NCBI GenBank assembly: GCA_007922195.1
Contig: ML682005.1
Location: forward strand, 40,347,531-40,411,530
DNA from: Podocnemis expansa
Taxonomy: Eukaryota; Chordata; Testudines; Podocnemididae
Direction of reading: 5' to 3'
DNA: 64,000 bases
The notes under the pieces were generated by a model. It searched no databases, was not told the origin of the DNA, and saw only the letters and a program-made list of their open reading frames with translations. The first letter of the stretch is position 1. Each line of letters begins with the position of its first letter. Shown here piece after piece: positions 1 to 11,703 of this stretch. Made by a program: the position numbers and the translations under genes.

Positions 1-49
1 TACAAATAATATAAATTTCTAATTAAACTTTCTAAAATTTCTTCAACAG

Positions 50-280
50 AGAGAGCAGTCCTGCCACATTTCCTGATACACACAGCACATTCCAAACTGC
101 TCTATTTCATCCAACACCCATCCATCCGAAGTCTCAGCCCGGACCTGAAGTTCGACTTTATGACCCCAACACTGGAAAGCTAATCAGGAAAGGGTCTCAG
201 TCTTCTGGCCAGTCTCCGTATATTCAGTCTCCAGCTCCTCCCCTTACTTTACCAGTCCACGGGGAACACTCATCTTTCAG
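50..280 (+). CDS. internal coding exon of an unidentified host gene
   Basis: This open segment starts after an acceptor (cttcaacag, ending at 49, with T-rich sequence upstream) and ends at a donor (cag|gtacat, GT at 281). Read with one leading base it encodes 76 codons and leaves two bases over. The product is rich in Pro, Ser, Thr and Gln and contains the block PGPEVRLYDPNTGKLIRKGS. There are no membrane segments and no recognisable catalytic motif, so it resembles a low-complexity linker of a cytoplasmic or nuclear protein. It joins in phase with the segment at 21540-21705. It is not part of any repeat I can identify, while almost everything around it is intronic. I do not recognise the gene. 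Exon status rests on splice sites, phase and the non-repeat composition, so it is a good but unproven call. Confidence 0.72.
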
Positions 281-2880
281 GTACATGAAAGCGTAGCTAA
301 GGATCACTTATGCTTATTTTCAAATGTCATTTTTCTAAGATCACACTTTTATTGTTACTTGATATCTCATTGTTAGCTTAGTTACCTTAATTTTGGCCTT
401 AGTTTGCTTGCCTCTTTAAAAACAAAAATTGTTTAAACTCTCCTTACAATATTTTACTAAAGGAAAGAAAGAAATAGGTGAACAGCTGTTATGATACGGA
501 TGATTTAATTCCTTGTAGAGTTTCCTTCACTGTACTTGGAGAAACCACAAAGTGAATAGATTGTTTTTGTATTTGATGTTCTCTCAAATTTATTAGGACA
601 ACTTGTATCCCAAAACAAGTGTGTTTTGCATATGATTTTCAGTTCTAGAGAAGTTCATTCATTACTTAAGATTTGTTGTTTGGCTGTCAAATAAAATACA
701 TCTGACTTCATTATCAGTTTTGTTTGAGAACTTTTCCTCTTTGTTTAACTTGTACACATTCTTTCGAATGGAGGATTTATTCTGGAATTTTATGGTTAAT
801 CTCTGTTTCTAAAGGGATAACTAATCAGTGATACAGTGACTTTGTACTAGTCAGTCTGCAATAAAACCATTAACTCACTTTTGAATTAAGATGCTAAAAT
901 AAAAAAGGGTGGTTTTGTGATTTAAATGCAAGAAATAGCAACTAAGAGATCTGGGGTCCTTGCCCCAGGTTTTCTTTGATCTTGGGCAGGTCATGTAATC
1001 CAAGATTTTCAAAAGGGGGAGCCTGATAGGTTCGTAAGTAAGAGTTTTGTTATTCTTCAGCTTTTCTAACATCCAGTGATTGTGGTACAATTGGGCTGGT
1101 TTGATTATAACTGAAAATATTGCATATTGTGTCCAAAATATTGCAAATTCTGTTGGAGAAGGGACCATCTAAGAACTGAATGAAGACTTCAGAAGAAGCA
1201 AAATGAGCTTTTGAAATAAATAAATATTCTGAATTTTAAAATAAAGAATAATGTGGAGATCCTGGCTTTCAAAATTATGGGTTTCATGGTTAGAGGTGAA
1301 ACTTTGGTTCTGATATAGGCACCAAAAACAACTTGTAGTGTATTGGGCAAAAATCCAAGGGGAAAGTGACTTCTGCATAGGCATGATGTGTTTTCTATGG
1401 ATTATGTAAATTCCTCAGTTGACCCTGTCTGATTTCAAATTAGCCAGTTGTATAGAATGGTACAAAGAGTTAATGCTACCTAGAACTATAGTCATAGAAG
1501 AAGCTAACTTTTTGTAGATTTACTTCTTTCTTGATGTTAACAGGAGATTTTACTAATCATTAGTTCATTTAAAATTCAATTTTTTATTTGGCAGACACTT
1601 TCAGAAACTTTACCAGTTTTATAAAAAACTTTTGAGCAAAACTTTTATAAAGTTTTGAGCATTGAATAATTCTGAAAAGTCCACTAAGGCTTAAAGGAAA
1701 AATAAGGGAAACATTGGTTTACAGGCATTTTTGCTTATGTTCTTATGTTTACTGGGGCTTGACCAATGCACTGTCCAGTGATTATCAGGAAAACTCTTCT
1801 GTGGCAAATTGAGGCTTTTGTTGTGAATTTATTTTTAACAGTAAAGAATATTTAACATTTTTACTGTAATAGCACCCACAGGCTATGATGCGTTAGATGC
1901 TGTCCAAATGTAGAAAACACCACTCCAGTTTCAAAGAACATACAGTCTGAAAGACGAGATGTAAAAAGGGGAAAAGACAAACAGGTAGCTCAGAGGGAAA
2001 TGGGAGAGACCAAATAACACACAGTTAGATGTGCACAATTCTTAGCCACACAAAGAATATGCACAACTTACCACCTGCCTATCACTTAAGTTTAAATATT
2101 TTGCTTGTGCCGTGTTCCTACTTAGCAGCACAGATGCTGGAAGTAACAGTTAGTCTTCACTGTCCCACAGTTGTGGGGTAGCTAGAGGTGACAAATACAT
2201 GATTCTTTTTAAAAACATCCTAAAAAAAACAAGCTAAAATGTTCAAAGTTGGTACTTACTTTCAGGCATCTATATTTCACTATAATCAGCAGGGATTGCT
2301 GGTGTTCAAGACTTCTGAAAGTCGGCCAGATTTATTTGGGTGCCTAATAGGGATCTTTTTCCTAATTTTGGACATCTAGTTTGAAAAGTTTATTCTGTTG
2401 ATTCCATAGAAGTTGCCTCCAGGACAAACTGTTACTGTGATTTGAGATGAGCTAAAACCATAATGTAATTTCAACAGATTCAATCTTCAGATGTAGTATT
2501 CTCACCCCATCCCTATGGCTTTGGTTACAGATTCAGTTCACAATTAGAGAGGACCAGTGTCTGGTTCTGCTTTAGAAGGATCCAAAAAGTGTAAGAACTT
2601 AAGGTTGAATTCAGAACCTGTATATGCTAGCACCAAAAATACTAGTGCTGAAAGTGATTGAACTTCCAGTTGTCTTAAACAGCATTGATATTTCAGCAGG
2701 GAATTTGTCCTGGGTACTGCAAAGCAGGAATTCTTATGAGACCAGTGGCATTCTAAAACATGTGAAAGGGAATAACTTAGATACAACAATCCAATGTTCT
2801 TTGGGTGATTGCACATGTCCATTCTGCTGGAGATGTTTGTGCTCTCCTGAGCGCATTTGTGTGAGAGGTTTTTCTCTTTT
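281..2880. other. intron, AT-rich, mostly unique
   Basis: This is the first part of the 21.3 kb intron between the two host exons. The short open frames here show no family resemblance and no supporting splice sites. A weak CORE-SINE-like trace lies near 945-1005 (agatctggggtcc ... cttgggcaggtca), too decayed to call firmly. Nothing else can be supported. Confidence 0.6.
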
Positions 2881-3940
2881 CTCTTAACCATATCCATTGG
2901 GGTGGCCCAAGCACTCTCAGCTGCCTCTCAAACTGTGCACAGCAAAAGGTGCCGAGCCACCTCTGACTTCCCTCGGGTCCTTCTTGCTGCCAGAGATAGT
3001 TATTGGATGTCCCTGACCTTGCTTCTTGTAAATCTTTAATCCTTTAGTGCCAGATTAATAGCTGCACTAACTATACAGTAGGTAATTAATTAGGGTTTTT
3101 TGGTAATGCTTTGTGTTAGGGTACTGCACTTTCTGGACTTCAAACCCTGTCACTAGTGACCCACTTCAGCTGCCTTACCTGCTTGGGAGAGGCCATTTGT
3201 ATGGGCTCTAGCCCCATTCGGGGGGGGGGGGGGAGCATGGCAGCTCAACTAAAACAGCTACAGCTCAAATTCACGCTACAGCCTCCTCCTTGTGCCATTT
3301 TTTTTCTTAGTCTGGCTTCTTACGCCGTTTATCTCAGTCTGGCTGTTTGGGCATCTTGGCATCGGTCAGTAGTATACTTCTAGTGCTATCTGTATCGAGA
3401 GTCAGATCAGCATAGCTGGTGCCAAGAGTCATCAGAGATTGTACTTAGTATCAAGGTAATCAAAAGATGCAATGAGGCTGGTCTCTTTTGAAGACTCAGG
3501 AGTGCATACAAGGAGAAAGTTCTCCCCAGTCCACATGTCTAAGCTGGGCAGTTTGTTGATTTCAGAGCCCAGTGTGGGCTTGTTGAGACCAACCCTGAAA
3601 GCACCTTCACCATGTCCTCACATTGTCATACCACAGAGTGTCTTCCCAGTGCCATCTATTCTTGAGGCATTCAGGTATTCCTGATCCTCTTGGGGGTACT
3701 GTCACTACCATTTCAAGGCATTAGCCTGGCACTGTCACCCAAAGTACTGCTGTCATCACTTTCACCTCATCACTGGGCAGATCCATTGGATTTGGCAATC
3801 AGGATGTCGATTTAAAATGGTATCACCTACAGAAAGTAGCAGTTGGTGCCCCTGGTTTCCTGCTCTTCAGGGCTTGAACCAACCTTTTCTTGAATATTGA
3901 TGCATGGTCATGCTTCTTTTTTATGAGACTCTGAAATGGC

Positions 3941-3990
3941 AAAAAAACCAAGGAGTCCTGTGGCACTTAAAGACTAACAGATTTATTTTT
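3941..3990 (-). repeat. PLE terminal fragment (tail box)
   Basis: This short copy of the box aaggagtcctgtggcactta followed by aagactaacagatttattt marks the outer end of the PLE family repeated through this window. Here it stands alone inside the decayed DIRS element and lacks the hammerhead-like part. The strand follows the convention that the tail box at the 3' end reads ttagtcttt...actcctt on the element's sense strand. Confidence 0.75.
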
Positions 3991-4959
3991 CCTGTGTGTC
4001 CAAAGCTAACATGTCCTATCCTCAGACGTATGCCACCTGCCTGCTCTTGTTTCAGACTCAGCTCCAGCAAGGTACATGCCTGCAGCCACCTCAAGTGGCT
4101 CTGTCTACTGGTCAGTCAGGAGCATCGGTGGCAAGCCCAGTGCTGAAAAGATTTGGGGTCCTTCTCATGACATGCTGCAAGAGGACCAGGAACTGGACCA
4201 GCCCTTGGCATTGTTAGCGTCCTCTTCCTTATCTTTTCATAAGGTAGTTGTGATACAACCTGTTTCTCCATCTCTTAACCCATCAGGAGTTATTGAGGAT
4301 AGCAGTAGCCCTATGCATCCACAAAAAGAAGGCCCGGGGAAAGTCCCATAAGACACTTCGACATCTGCATTTCCAGCCAGAATAATCTCATAGATAGAGC
4401 TATCCTTAAACCCACCAGGGGTTTTCTGGCAGACCCTAGCTTCCTTGTAGAAAGAAAATAGAGGAGGTACTTTGACCCCTCTCAGGATCTTTAGCAATTA
4501 CATAATTCCTTTCTAGGTTCCGTTGTCAGAGCAGCAGTGAAAGAGAGAGAGGAAAAAGGGAGCCAGGCATCAATCCCAAAAAACTGAGAATGAGAAAGTA
4601 GACCTTTTTAAGAGGAACTTTTTATTCCACAGATGGGTTAGTTTTTTTTATTGCAAATCATGTGTTGCTGGGATGTCTTAATTTTACCATGTACAGTTTG
4701 AAAGAGAGCTCCCAAGTGAGTAAATCTTAGTTTAAAAAAAAAAAAAAAGGCACAAAACAACAACAAAAACCACCACCTATGGTTGCCCTAGCTTCCATTA
4801 TTCCTTCCCTGGAGGTCAGGAACAAGTAAAATGCTCTTGACTGAAAGGATGCCTGCTTTCAAACAGTGATTCATCAGAGTCACAAAATTTTTAGAGGTTC
4901 GCTATATGTGGGCACGATGCTTCAGTTTGGTCTCTTGGCTACCCCACATGCCTTTACAA

Positions 4960-5290
4960 AGTGTTTTGCTGAACTCACAGTTTCCATCTGAAGTTAGGGG
5001 TCCATGTATTCGCTTATCTGGATGACTGGCTGAGGAAGGGGCAATCCAAGTTGAAGGTAGTATCCAGCCTAAACATAATCTGATTTGCCTTCCATGCACT
5101 TGGCCTGCTGATCAACACAGACAAGCCTATCCTCTGTCCAGTAGAGAAAACAGAATTTATAGGAGTGGTGGTGTGCTCAGCAATGGCCAGGGACATACAA
5201 CTACGGATAAAGTTACAGGCAATCCAAAACCTCATTCTGGATTTAGAGGATTATCCTCTGAATATTATGAGAAACTTGTTCAAGGCTTCT
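4960..5290 (+). pseudogene. DIRS-like reverse transcriptase palm fragment
   Basis: The frame running through 5015 gives FAYLDDWLRKG, then a region ending ALGLLINTDKP and a downstream EFIGVVV block. This order (YLDD active site, LGL.IN..K, EFIG) is typical of the DIRS and Ngaro reverse transcriptases. The same order occurs in the second element (YLDDCLIKAS at 28699, then LGLRINYQKA). A TGA falls in the frame a little after the active site, so the copy is non-functional. It cannot be assigned to DIRS1 or Ngaro without the terminal repeats. Confidence 0.62.
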
Positions 5291-6127
5291 GCGGCATATG
5301 GCAGTGTACATGTATGTGGTCCCAGTATGCCAGGATGTGTCTGACTCCTTCAAGGCGGATTGGCAAAGGTTTTTCTCTAAAAGATACCACATACAGACAT
5401 TAGTGTGCATATCAAGTCATATCTTATCCTCCCTAGATTTCAGGATAGACCCAACCAATGTCTGCAAGGAAGTTTTTCATCTCACTTCAACAGTCTCTTA
5501 CTTTAGTTTCTGATGCCTTGGACCTGAGTTGGTAAACATAAACTTGAGGGCTTTGTGAGCTGTTTTGATTACTTTGCATGGCCTTCCTTGCATCGAGGAA
5601 AGTGGCGAATTAGTGCTGACAGGCAACAAAAATGCTATATTTTGTGCAAACAAGTAGGGAGAGCCCAGTTCTCAGAGTTTGTTGGGAGGCAATACTACTC
5701 TGGTATTTTTGCTCAAACACCTCTGTATTTCTAGAAACAACCCATCTCCTGGGGGTTCAGAATACACTGGAAGATCACCTGAGCAGATTTTTATCAAGCA
5801 TTATGAGTATTCACCCTTTGTTCACCTGACAGTCTGGAGGCTTTATCCTGCTCGAGAGAGAAGTGCTGGAAGTACTGCTGAATAGTGTGGGGGAGGGGAG
5901 GGCATATGTGTGAACATCTAGGACAACATACCTTACATAATTGGAGGAGGTATTCCCTCTGGTCGAGGATGAAAAGGGTCTCATCTATTCTTGCTTCTGT
6001 TTAGCATGTGCTGGGCTATCTTTTATCTCTGAAACATGAGGGATTAGCTGTTAGGTTGATCAGGTTCCACCTAGCGGTATATGAGGATTGCACCCTCTGA
6101 TGGATAACTACTTCCTTTTTATCACGC

Positions 6128-6500
6128 TAAACAAACAAGGAGTCTGGTGACACTTTTAAAGACTAAGAAATTTATTTACTGTCTGAGAGTTTGTGGGAGA
6201 AAAATCTCACTTTGTCAGATGCTTGAAGATGGGGAACTTATAGAATGGGAGCGAAATAAACGCAGGGGAGTACAAGTCATAGGATCGGGTTAGACTGGAT
6301 ACAGTCTGACCTGATCCTATGATTTACACTCCCCTGCATTTGTTTTGCTCCCATTTTGTAAATTCCCCTATCTTCAAGCATCTGACGAGTGAGATTTGCT
6401 TCAATGAAAGCTCATTTGGTAAATAAATTTGTTAGTCTTTAAAAGTGTCACCAGACTCCTTGTTTTGCTGATCTGGATCAACACAGCTGTCCCTCTGGAA
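6128..6500. repeat. PLE foldback palindrome
   Basis: This is a head-to-head pair of PLE ends forming a near-perfect palindrome of about 340 bp. The left arm begins acaaggagtctggtgacact and the right arm ends with its complement, agtgtcaccagactccttgt. The turning point is near 6300, around gggttagactggatacagtc. Both arms carry the remains of a hammerhead-like core; on the plus strand CTGACGA is at 6382-6388 and GAAA at 6406-6409. The extra tail after 6472 (cagctgtccctctggaac) matches the extreme 3' end of other copies (gctaccccctttggaac). It interrupts the decayed DIRS element, so it is younger than that insertion. Confidence 0.85.
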
Positions 6501-6829
6501 CTTCTTCAGTGTGATGACTCTGAGAATTTTAAAGCTTGGAAAACATGTTTCTGTGCATACAGAACCCTGTGCCCACCATAGTGCCTGAATCTAGTCATAA
6601 CAAAACTGAATTGAGCCTTTAGCAGCCTTCTCTCTATTGCACCTTTCAGTGAATGTAACATTATGTAATGGCCATTAGGGTGTTTCATGTCAAATCCTCC
6701 ATATTTGACTTATTATGCAGATAAAGACACTGCCATCATCTGCATCCTAGCTTTCTTATGGATGTGGTCCCCACTTTTTATATCAACCAAGCAATTCCCA
6801 TATTGGAAGAAAGATTGCACACTCTTGAC

Positions 6830-7292
6830 CAGGGATTTTCAACCCTTTTAGCATTGCAATACAGTTGGCAGCCCTCCCAGTCATGCGCTGTACACAAAGT
6901 AAGGCTCCCACCACCACCACCAAGGCACCTTTCACCACCAGCACTTTTGACAGTGGCTCAAAATGAAGTAGCCCCTACCAACAAAAACACTCCTGCCACC
7001 ACAGCACTTTCAGCTGTTGCTCTTGAAGAGAACATCCCTTCCACTGCCTAAAGCTGCCACTGGCAGCAGTTTTGGCATCAGTACAGAATCCCCTGCCCAG
7101 GTACCCTGCTGCTGCGATTTGCTCCATCACGGACAGAAGCCCTACGTCACCAGAAGAAAACCCGGCAAGGGTTTCTTTTGGCAGTGGACAGATGGAGGAG
7201 GCCTTTGGGCAGCAGGCTGACTTGCAGGAACACACTCAGCAATCATGCCACAGCACACTTTTGTGTGGTTATGCAGCGGTTGAGAACTGCTG
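6830..7292. mobile_element. non-autonomous hAT MITE (463 bp)
   Basis: The termini are inverted: the left end reads CAGGGATTTTCAACCC and the right end GCGGTTGAGAACTGCTG, the usual hAT pattern of CAG...CTG with a TTCAACC core. The flanking 8-mers are ctcttgac (6822-6829) and ctctagag (7293-7300), matching at six of eight positions. There is no transposase. The interior includes a CAC-rich low-complexity patch. The right-hand target sequence also serves as the left target of the next MITE. Confidence 0.72.
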
Positions 7293-7300
7293 CTCTAGAG

Positions 7301-7489
7301 CAGCGATTTTCAAACTTTTTTTTCTTTGGGACCCAATTGAAAAAAAATCATTTATGCCCACGATCCAACAATTACATTTTTGAGCAATGCATTCAATATT
7401 TCCGCCATGGCAGTAGGGTGCCCTGTGACCCAGTACTTGAAACTCTGTGACCCAGTACTGGGTCCCAACCCATGATTTGAAAACCACTG
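7301..7489. mobile_element. non-autonomous hAT MITE (189 bp)
   Basis: The left end CAGCGATTTTCAAAC and the right end TTTGAAAACCACTG are inverted. The 8-bp duplications ctctagag (7293-7300) and ctctagac (7490-7497) differ at one position. It abuts the previous MITE exactly, so it probably inserted into the duplicated target site at that element's right edge. It contains no coding sequence. Confidence 0.8.
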
Positions 7490-7499
7490 CTCTAGACTG

Positions 7500-7800
7500 T
7501 AGAAAAGCTTTAGCATTTTATCTGGGACAGACTAAATCTATTAAGTCTTAGTCTTTGAACTGTTCATTGCATTTGGGGGTTTTGTTGTGGATACCTGGTT
7601 GTATTCACCAGTGCTACCCACTGACTCTCATGAAGCTGTGCAATAGAGTACTGGGACATTCAGCTAAATCCCAAGTGACGTCTCTGTCATTTCTAGCTAA
7701 TATGCCAATATTAGACATTTGCCAGGCAGCAACCTGGTCATCCATATGTTTGCTCTTGCTATGTTATATCTCAACAATATAGAGACTGTACTAAATCTGC
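7500..7800 (+). pseudogene. DIRS recombinase C-terminal remnant
   Basis: The frame through 7555-7782 includes HSAKSQ, then MPILDICQAATWSS. The second block is the conserved end of DIRS tyrosine recombinases and matches VPIEDICKAAMWS of the second element at about 30.89 kb. In the family the first block is usually HSTR, holding a catalytic Arg. Here it reads HSAK, so that Arg appears lost. The copy is a fossil fragment cut off from its N-terminal part by the two MITEs. Confidence 0.6.
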
Positions 7801-7899
7801 TCAAGTGCTCCTCCAGCCCTTGTTCAAATAGACTCCTAATCCACTTCTGATTGGGACTGCTGGTGAGTCACTGACAGTGAATGGCCTTATGCAGTCTCT

Positions 7900-8465
7900 T
7901 GAGAGCAAGCAAGTTTCTGTCTTAACTGTTCTTCAAGATATATTAATAGTCCTTAATTTATTCCCCAAGTTAAGCGTAATATCAAGAAAATGAAACCAGT
8001 TGTTTTTTCATGTAATCTCACCATATGTGTTACTCCTCATCCTTCTTCTCTTCCATGACATTCTCAATGAACAGTGAAATTGTTAACTTACAAAGTGTCG
8101 TTGTCACCTGAGTCAGCATTGTCATCTGAATTACCCTGAAATATCTCAGGGCTATTATTCGGGTAGAGTGCATCAGTTGAACTTGCTTTGAAGGTTTTGA
8201 TTGCAATCATAACAGCTTAGACATTTATTTTTTCTTCATAAATGTTGACTGGAGGCAATTGAAATTACTGTCCGTGTTTTCCTGGGAACCGCATCCTTCA
8301 TTTAGGGAAACTGCTGTAACAGAGTTGATCTCTCATCTCTGTTTTCCGTAATTCTATACCAATTCTGTAAATTTCCCTCTCTGATAACTCTGAATCCAGC
8401 ATGTGTCCCTGGTAACTCTTCCCACCCTGGACACTGGTTTGGAGGAGTGAATACAGGGTAGGAAG
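7900..8465. other. intron, nothing recognised
   Basis: The sequence directly after the DIRS remnant includes gttcttcaagatatattaat, which may be a decayed terminal repeat of that element. Otherwise nothing is recognisable. Confidence 0.4.
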
Positions 8466-8590
8466 TCACTAAGTAGAGTTCTAATCCTGGCTCTGGAGTG
8501 TGAGTCACTGTATGGCATCAGGGAATGTTTCTGTTTCTTGGTCAGTAAAATGGCAATAATAATAATTTTGTCCTGCAGGAGAGAGAAACA
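8465..8590 (+). repeat. CORE-SINE / MIR-like relic
   Basis: The order ctaatcctggctctggagtg, a middle with gtcactgtatggcatcaggg, and an end with cagtaaaatggcaataataat follows the MIR core (cctggctctg ... tgtgacc ... gtaaaatgggaataata). Divergence is high, as expected for an old family shared across amniotes. The boundaries are approximate. Confidence 0.5.
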
Positions 8591-10248
8591 CAGTAACGAG
8601 AACCCTAGAAAGACTATAAGAAAAAGAATTGTTCAGTGTGCAAAGCAGGGTTTGAATTGTGTGGAAGTAAATAAAGGATGGAGTAACACCACACTGAACT
8701 ACAGGGATAAAGCAAAACATTGTATGGGTGCTCATTCACAGAGCACTGTACTTTTGAGTGAACAGGAGACCAGAGGGAAGGGACAAATGTATGTGATCCT
8801 ATAAATAAATATTGTATTAAAAAGCAGATGAGGGCAGAAATAAAGTTCCATTGCTACTATCCTTGACTTTGGAATCTAACTCTGTTAAAAAAAACATTTT
8901 TGTTTTTTGAAGATAACTATACTGTTGTGCATCCTGGGAGTCTCTATGTGGGCTGACGCTATGAAATGCAATACCTGTAAAGAAAACACTTACAAGCATA
9001 TCTGCTAAGCTCAAATACCAATTAGTAAAGGCATCAGCATAGAAATGTTGGTCAGTTTGAGTGCTGCTGTCTCCTTAAGAGCTATAAACAACTCCTTTTT
9101 GACAAAAATATTAGGGTTTTCATTGGAGAATAAATAACTAAGCTTTTAAATGTGTTGAATGTGAATGGATGCAGCATTCCCTTTTTGAATCTTGAAGGCA
9201 ATCAAGGAGTGAATTACATTAGTTTATCTCAGTGGGATGTTTGTCCAGATGCTTCTTACTCAGAGCTATGTTTAGAAGAGAAACACTCTGGAACTTCTGA
9301 AGGATTCAACTACCTACCTTCTCGAACCATGGCTGTGCTTCAGGCACTAGTTCTCATGAGGATAACAACATTCCTGACCAGTGACCAGCTGACTTCACAC
9401 GTTCTTGTATTTTCTCTTCATACTAAAATCTCTAGTAATAAGCAAAGTGGGAATTCCTCTTGGAGAGCTGATCTGATTCTGTAGCACCTCTGACCTGAAA
9501 TACATTGAACCGAAATAACTATATTGATTGTAATGTCCACTTCTAACTATTTCAGGGCCAGTCTGAGTGGGCATTTTGCTTTTGGATTCAGCAAGTCTCT
9601 CTTAATTTAAGTGAAATGGGTTTAAAAAAAGCCAAGATATATCAAAATAGGATATACTTAATCCCAGAAAGAATGTCTACACAAATAGGTGCTAAAACAA
9701 TTAAAGAAGGGAATTGCAACAAAATCAGTTATTCGTTCAGTTTATTGTGTAACAAGCCATAAGTGCCGACAGTGTGGTCAGATCTCCACCAGACTTATAC
9801 AATCATCCGGTTTTTATCCTGGGCAATTAAATCTATATAAACTACAAAATTCCCTGAATATGATGGTACTTAAGAGGGCCTTTTTGAGTTGTTGGTGACA
9901 GCAATTAAGTGACTACTCTTTCTTTAGCGGGATAAATGTGGATTCCTTTAAAAAGTCATCTCTTTATGTGCAAGAATCTTGACAATTGACATCTTAATAT
10001 TGGAGTTTGTTTTCTGTTTTAAGAGTAAATGTTTGGCGTAGAATTATAACAATTTGAGGTGAAGTAATCAAATGTTGTCTGAAAACATCTTGGCCATGAA
10101 TAAAGTAAAATAAGATGACATGTTTAAACCTGAGAGAATGCTAATAATACAGTAACAGGCAAGGGCAGACTTGTTAGAAAATGGGTATAATTTACTTATG
10201 AAAGGTGAAAAGTAGCACTGTGGTTTTTAAGTGAGACTAAGACGCACC
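8591..10248. other. intron, no feature seen
   Basis: This is AT-rich intronic sequence. The open frames at 8538-8804 and 9152-9484 lack splice sites, motifs or repeat-protein similarity, so they are treated as chance. Confidence 0.55.
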
Positions 10249-10900
10249 TGTAGTAACCCTTGGGGAGGAAGGGGTTAACTATCTGGTCAGTGAGTCCCAG
10301 GACAGCCAATAGGAATGAAGCACAGTTTTTTGAATTGGAACAGCAGCCTGGCCTGGGCCTGTTTGGATGCAGCAGAGCTCCTGGAAGGATCAGGAGGAGG
10401 CCAGAGGGGCCTGAGGAAGAATCCAGCAACATCCTTACCAGAGATAAGTTAAGTTTGGTACTGACCAGGCGTGAGTAGAACAGGGAATGTTTGTTTAGAC
10501 ATGGTTAGGGTATTTTCTTTGGTTTTGGCTTGTTTTTTGGATTCCTCTGTGCTGAGCACATGTAATCCCCCTCCCCCACTACCCTGTAACTACCTAAGTT
10601 AATTCCCAGAGAAGCAACTCTCTCTATGTTTATTATCTGTTCTTTTTGATTAAAGATTTTACCTTTTAAGTTCGTTCTGGTTCTGTGTCCTGGAAGGCAA
10701 GAGGTTTGTGTGCATGTGCCTTAGACTGCACAGGCAGCTACTAGAGGGGACTCTGTTCCAGTTCCAGCTCATATTGCAGCTGGAGTTCAGTTACTTTCCT
10801 GAGAGAGGAATAAAAGTAATTTGAAGTACCTCACAGGGAGGAATTCCCAAGGGCGCCTTCCTGGGTCTCAAGAGGTTTTTTTGCATTTGGGTGGTGGCAG
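10249..10900 (+). repeat. LTR-like interspersed repeat, copy 1
   Basis: It starts with tgtagtaacccttggggagg. Further in are a CAG-rich region, a ccccctcccccac tract and a gattaaagattttacc block resembling a variant polyadenylation signal, and the copy runs into a region ending gggtggtggcagcgatacc. An inverted, diverged copy of the first 510 bp lies at 19115-19620. The TG start, the poly(A)-like signal and the tggtggcagcg segment (like the region just outside an LTR) suggest an LTR, but no target duplication was found and no internal genes are present. It could instead be another kind of interspersed repeat. Confidence 0.55.
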
Positions 10901-11703
10901 CGATACCACTCCACGGCCAGGAATTGGAGGCCTTGGAGACTTTTAAGAGCAGGCTTTAAGGCCAGTGGCTTTTCTGGCCTCTTGCGGGCCCCCACCTTCT
11001 GCACTCAGAGTGCCAGAGTGGGGGAAAAAGCCTTGACAGCACCAAATATTTTTGCTTACTGAGATGTGAGCACTTATGGTTGAAATAAATATTGTGGAAG
11101 TCATTAAAATAAAGCTTATCTTTAGAATTTCTAGTTTTAATTTACATGCTCAAAGTGCATTTGTTTGCTGAGGTTTTGAGAGTAGTCATTAAAATACTGA
11201 ATTCATGGTAATGTTCATGTCCTTTTTACACCAGTGTATTTAATATAGTCTGCAATGGAGCTGAGTGGAGAAGAGAAGTCAAAACCCACCTTGTACCAAG
11301 CATCAATGCCTTTCAATTCATATGAATAAAATGATACTTATTAGAAGTCCATAAATAAGCACTTTTATCATAAGGCAGTCTTACAAACAATTTGTATGCA
11401 GATGCTTAACTGAGTGCTCATAAATACTCCTTTTAAGTTAATGGAAGCACTCAACAGAACAAAGTGCATGTATCTACATGGTTTTTAGGCTCACGGTCTA
11501 AATTAACAAAATTCATGCAACTGTTGGCATCCAGGGGTCAGAAATAGTATTTGTTTCTCTTCAGGTGAATATTTAAAGGTGTTTTTTAATGCTCCTTTGC
11601 CAAATTAATTCTATTGCTGGTATTCCTAATAACCACTGTAGTTAAAGAATGACATTTGTGTTAATAGGTTTTTTTAAAATTCTTTCCTTAGCATCATTTT
11701 AGC
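10901..11703. other. intron, GC-rich then AT-rich
   Basis: 10901-11050 is GC-rich and may be the internal side of the LTR-like repeat (agaccctt-type leader). From 11050 the sequence is ordinary AT-rich intron with no supported feature. Confidence 0.4.

Larger units (their letters stand above)
2885..7900 (+). mobile_element. decayed DIRS-like tyrosine-recombinase retroelement
   Basis: Several degraded DIRS signatures occur in order on the plus strand. Near 3160 a gag-like CLTCLGEA block matches the CVQCLGEE block of the second DIRS at about 25.3 kb. A reverse transcriptase palm with YLDDW is at 5015-5029, followed by ALGLLINTDKP and EFIGV. Recombinase-like stretches are near 6000-6110 and 6650-6830. 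A recombinase C-terminal block MPILDICQAATWSS is near 7700-7745. Stops and frameshifts are frequent, so it is dead. It is interrupted by PLE sequence at 3941-3990 and 6128-6500 and by two hAT MITEs at 6830-7489. The ends are approximate; 2885-3060 resembles a DIRS terminal region but was not proven by finding its inverted partner. Confidence 0.6.

Noticed and set aside
6758..7450. Pro/Thr-rich open frames, considered as a mucin-like exon
   Set aside because: They coincide with the two hAT MITEs and their CAC-rich interior.
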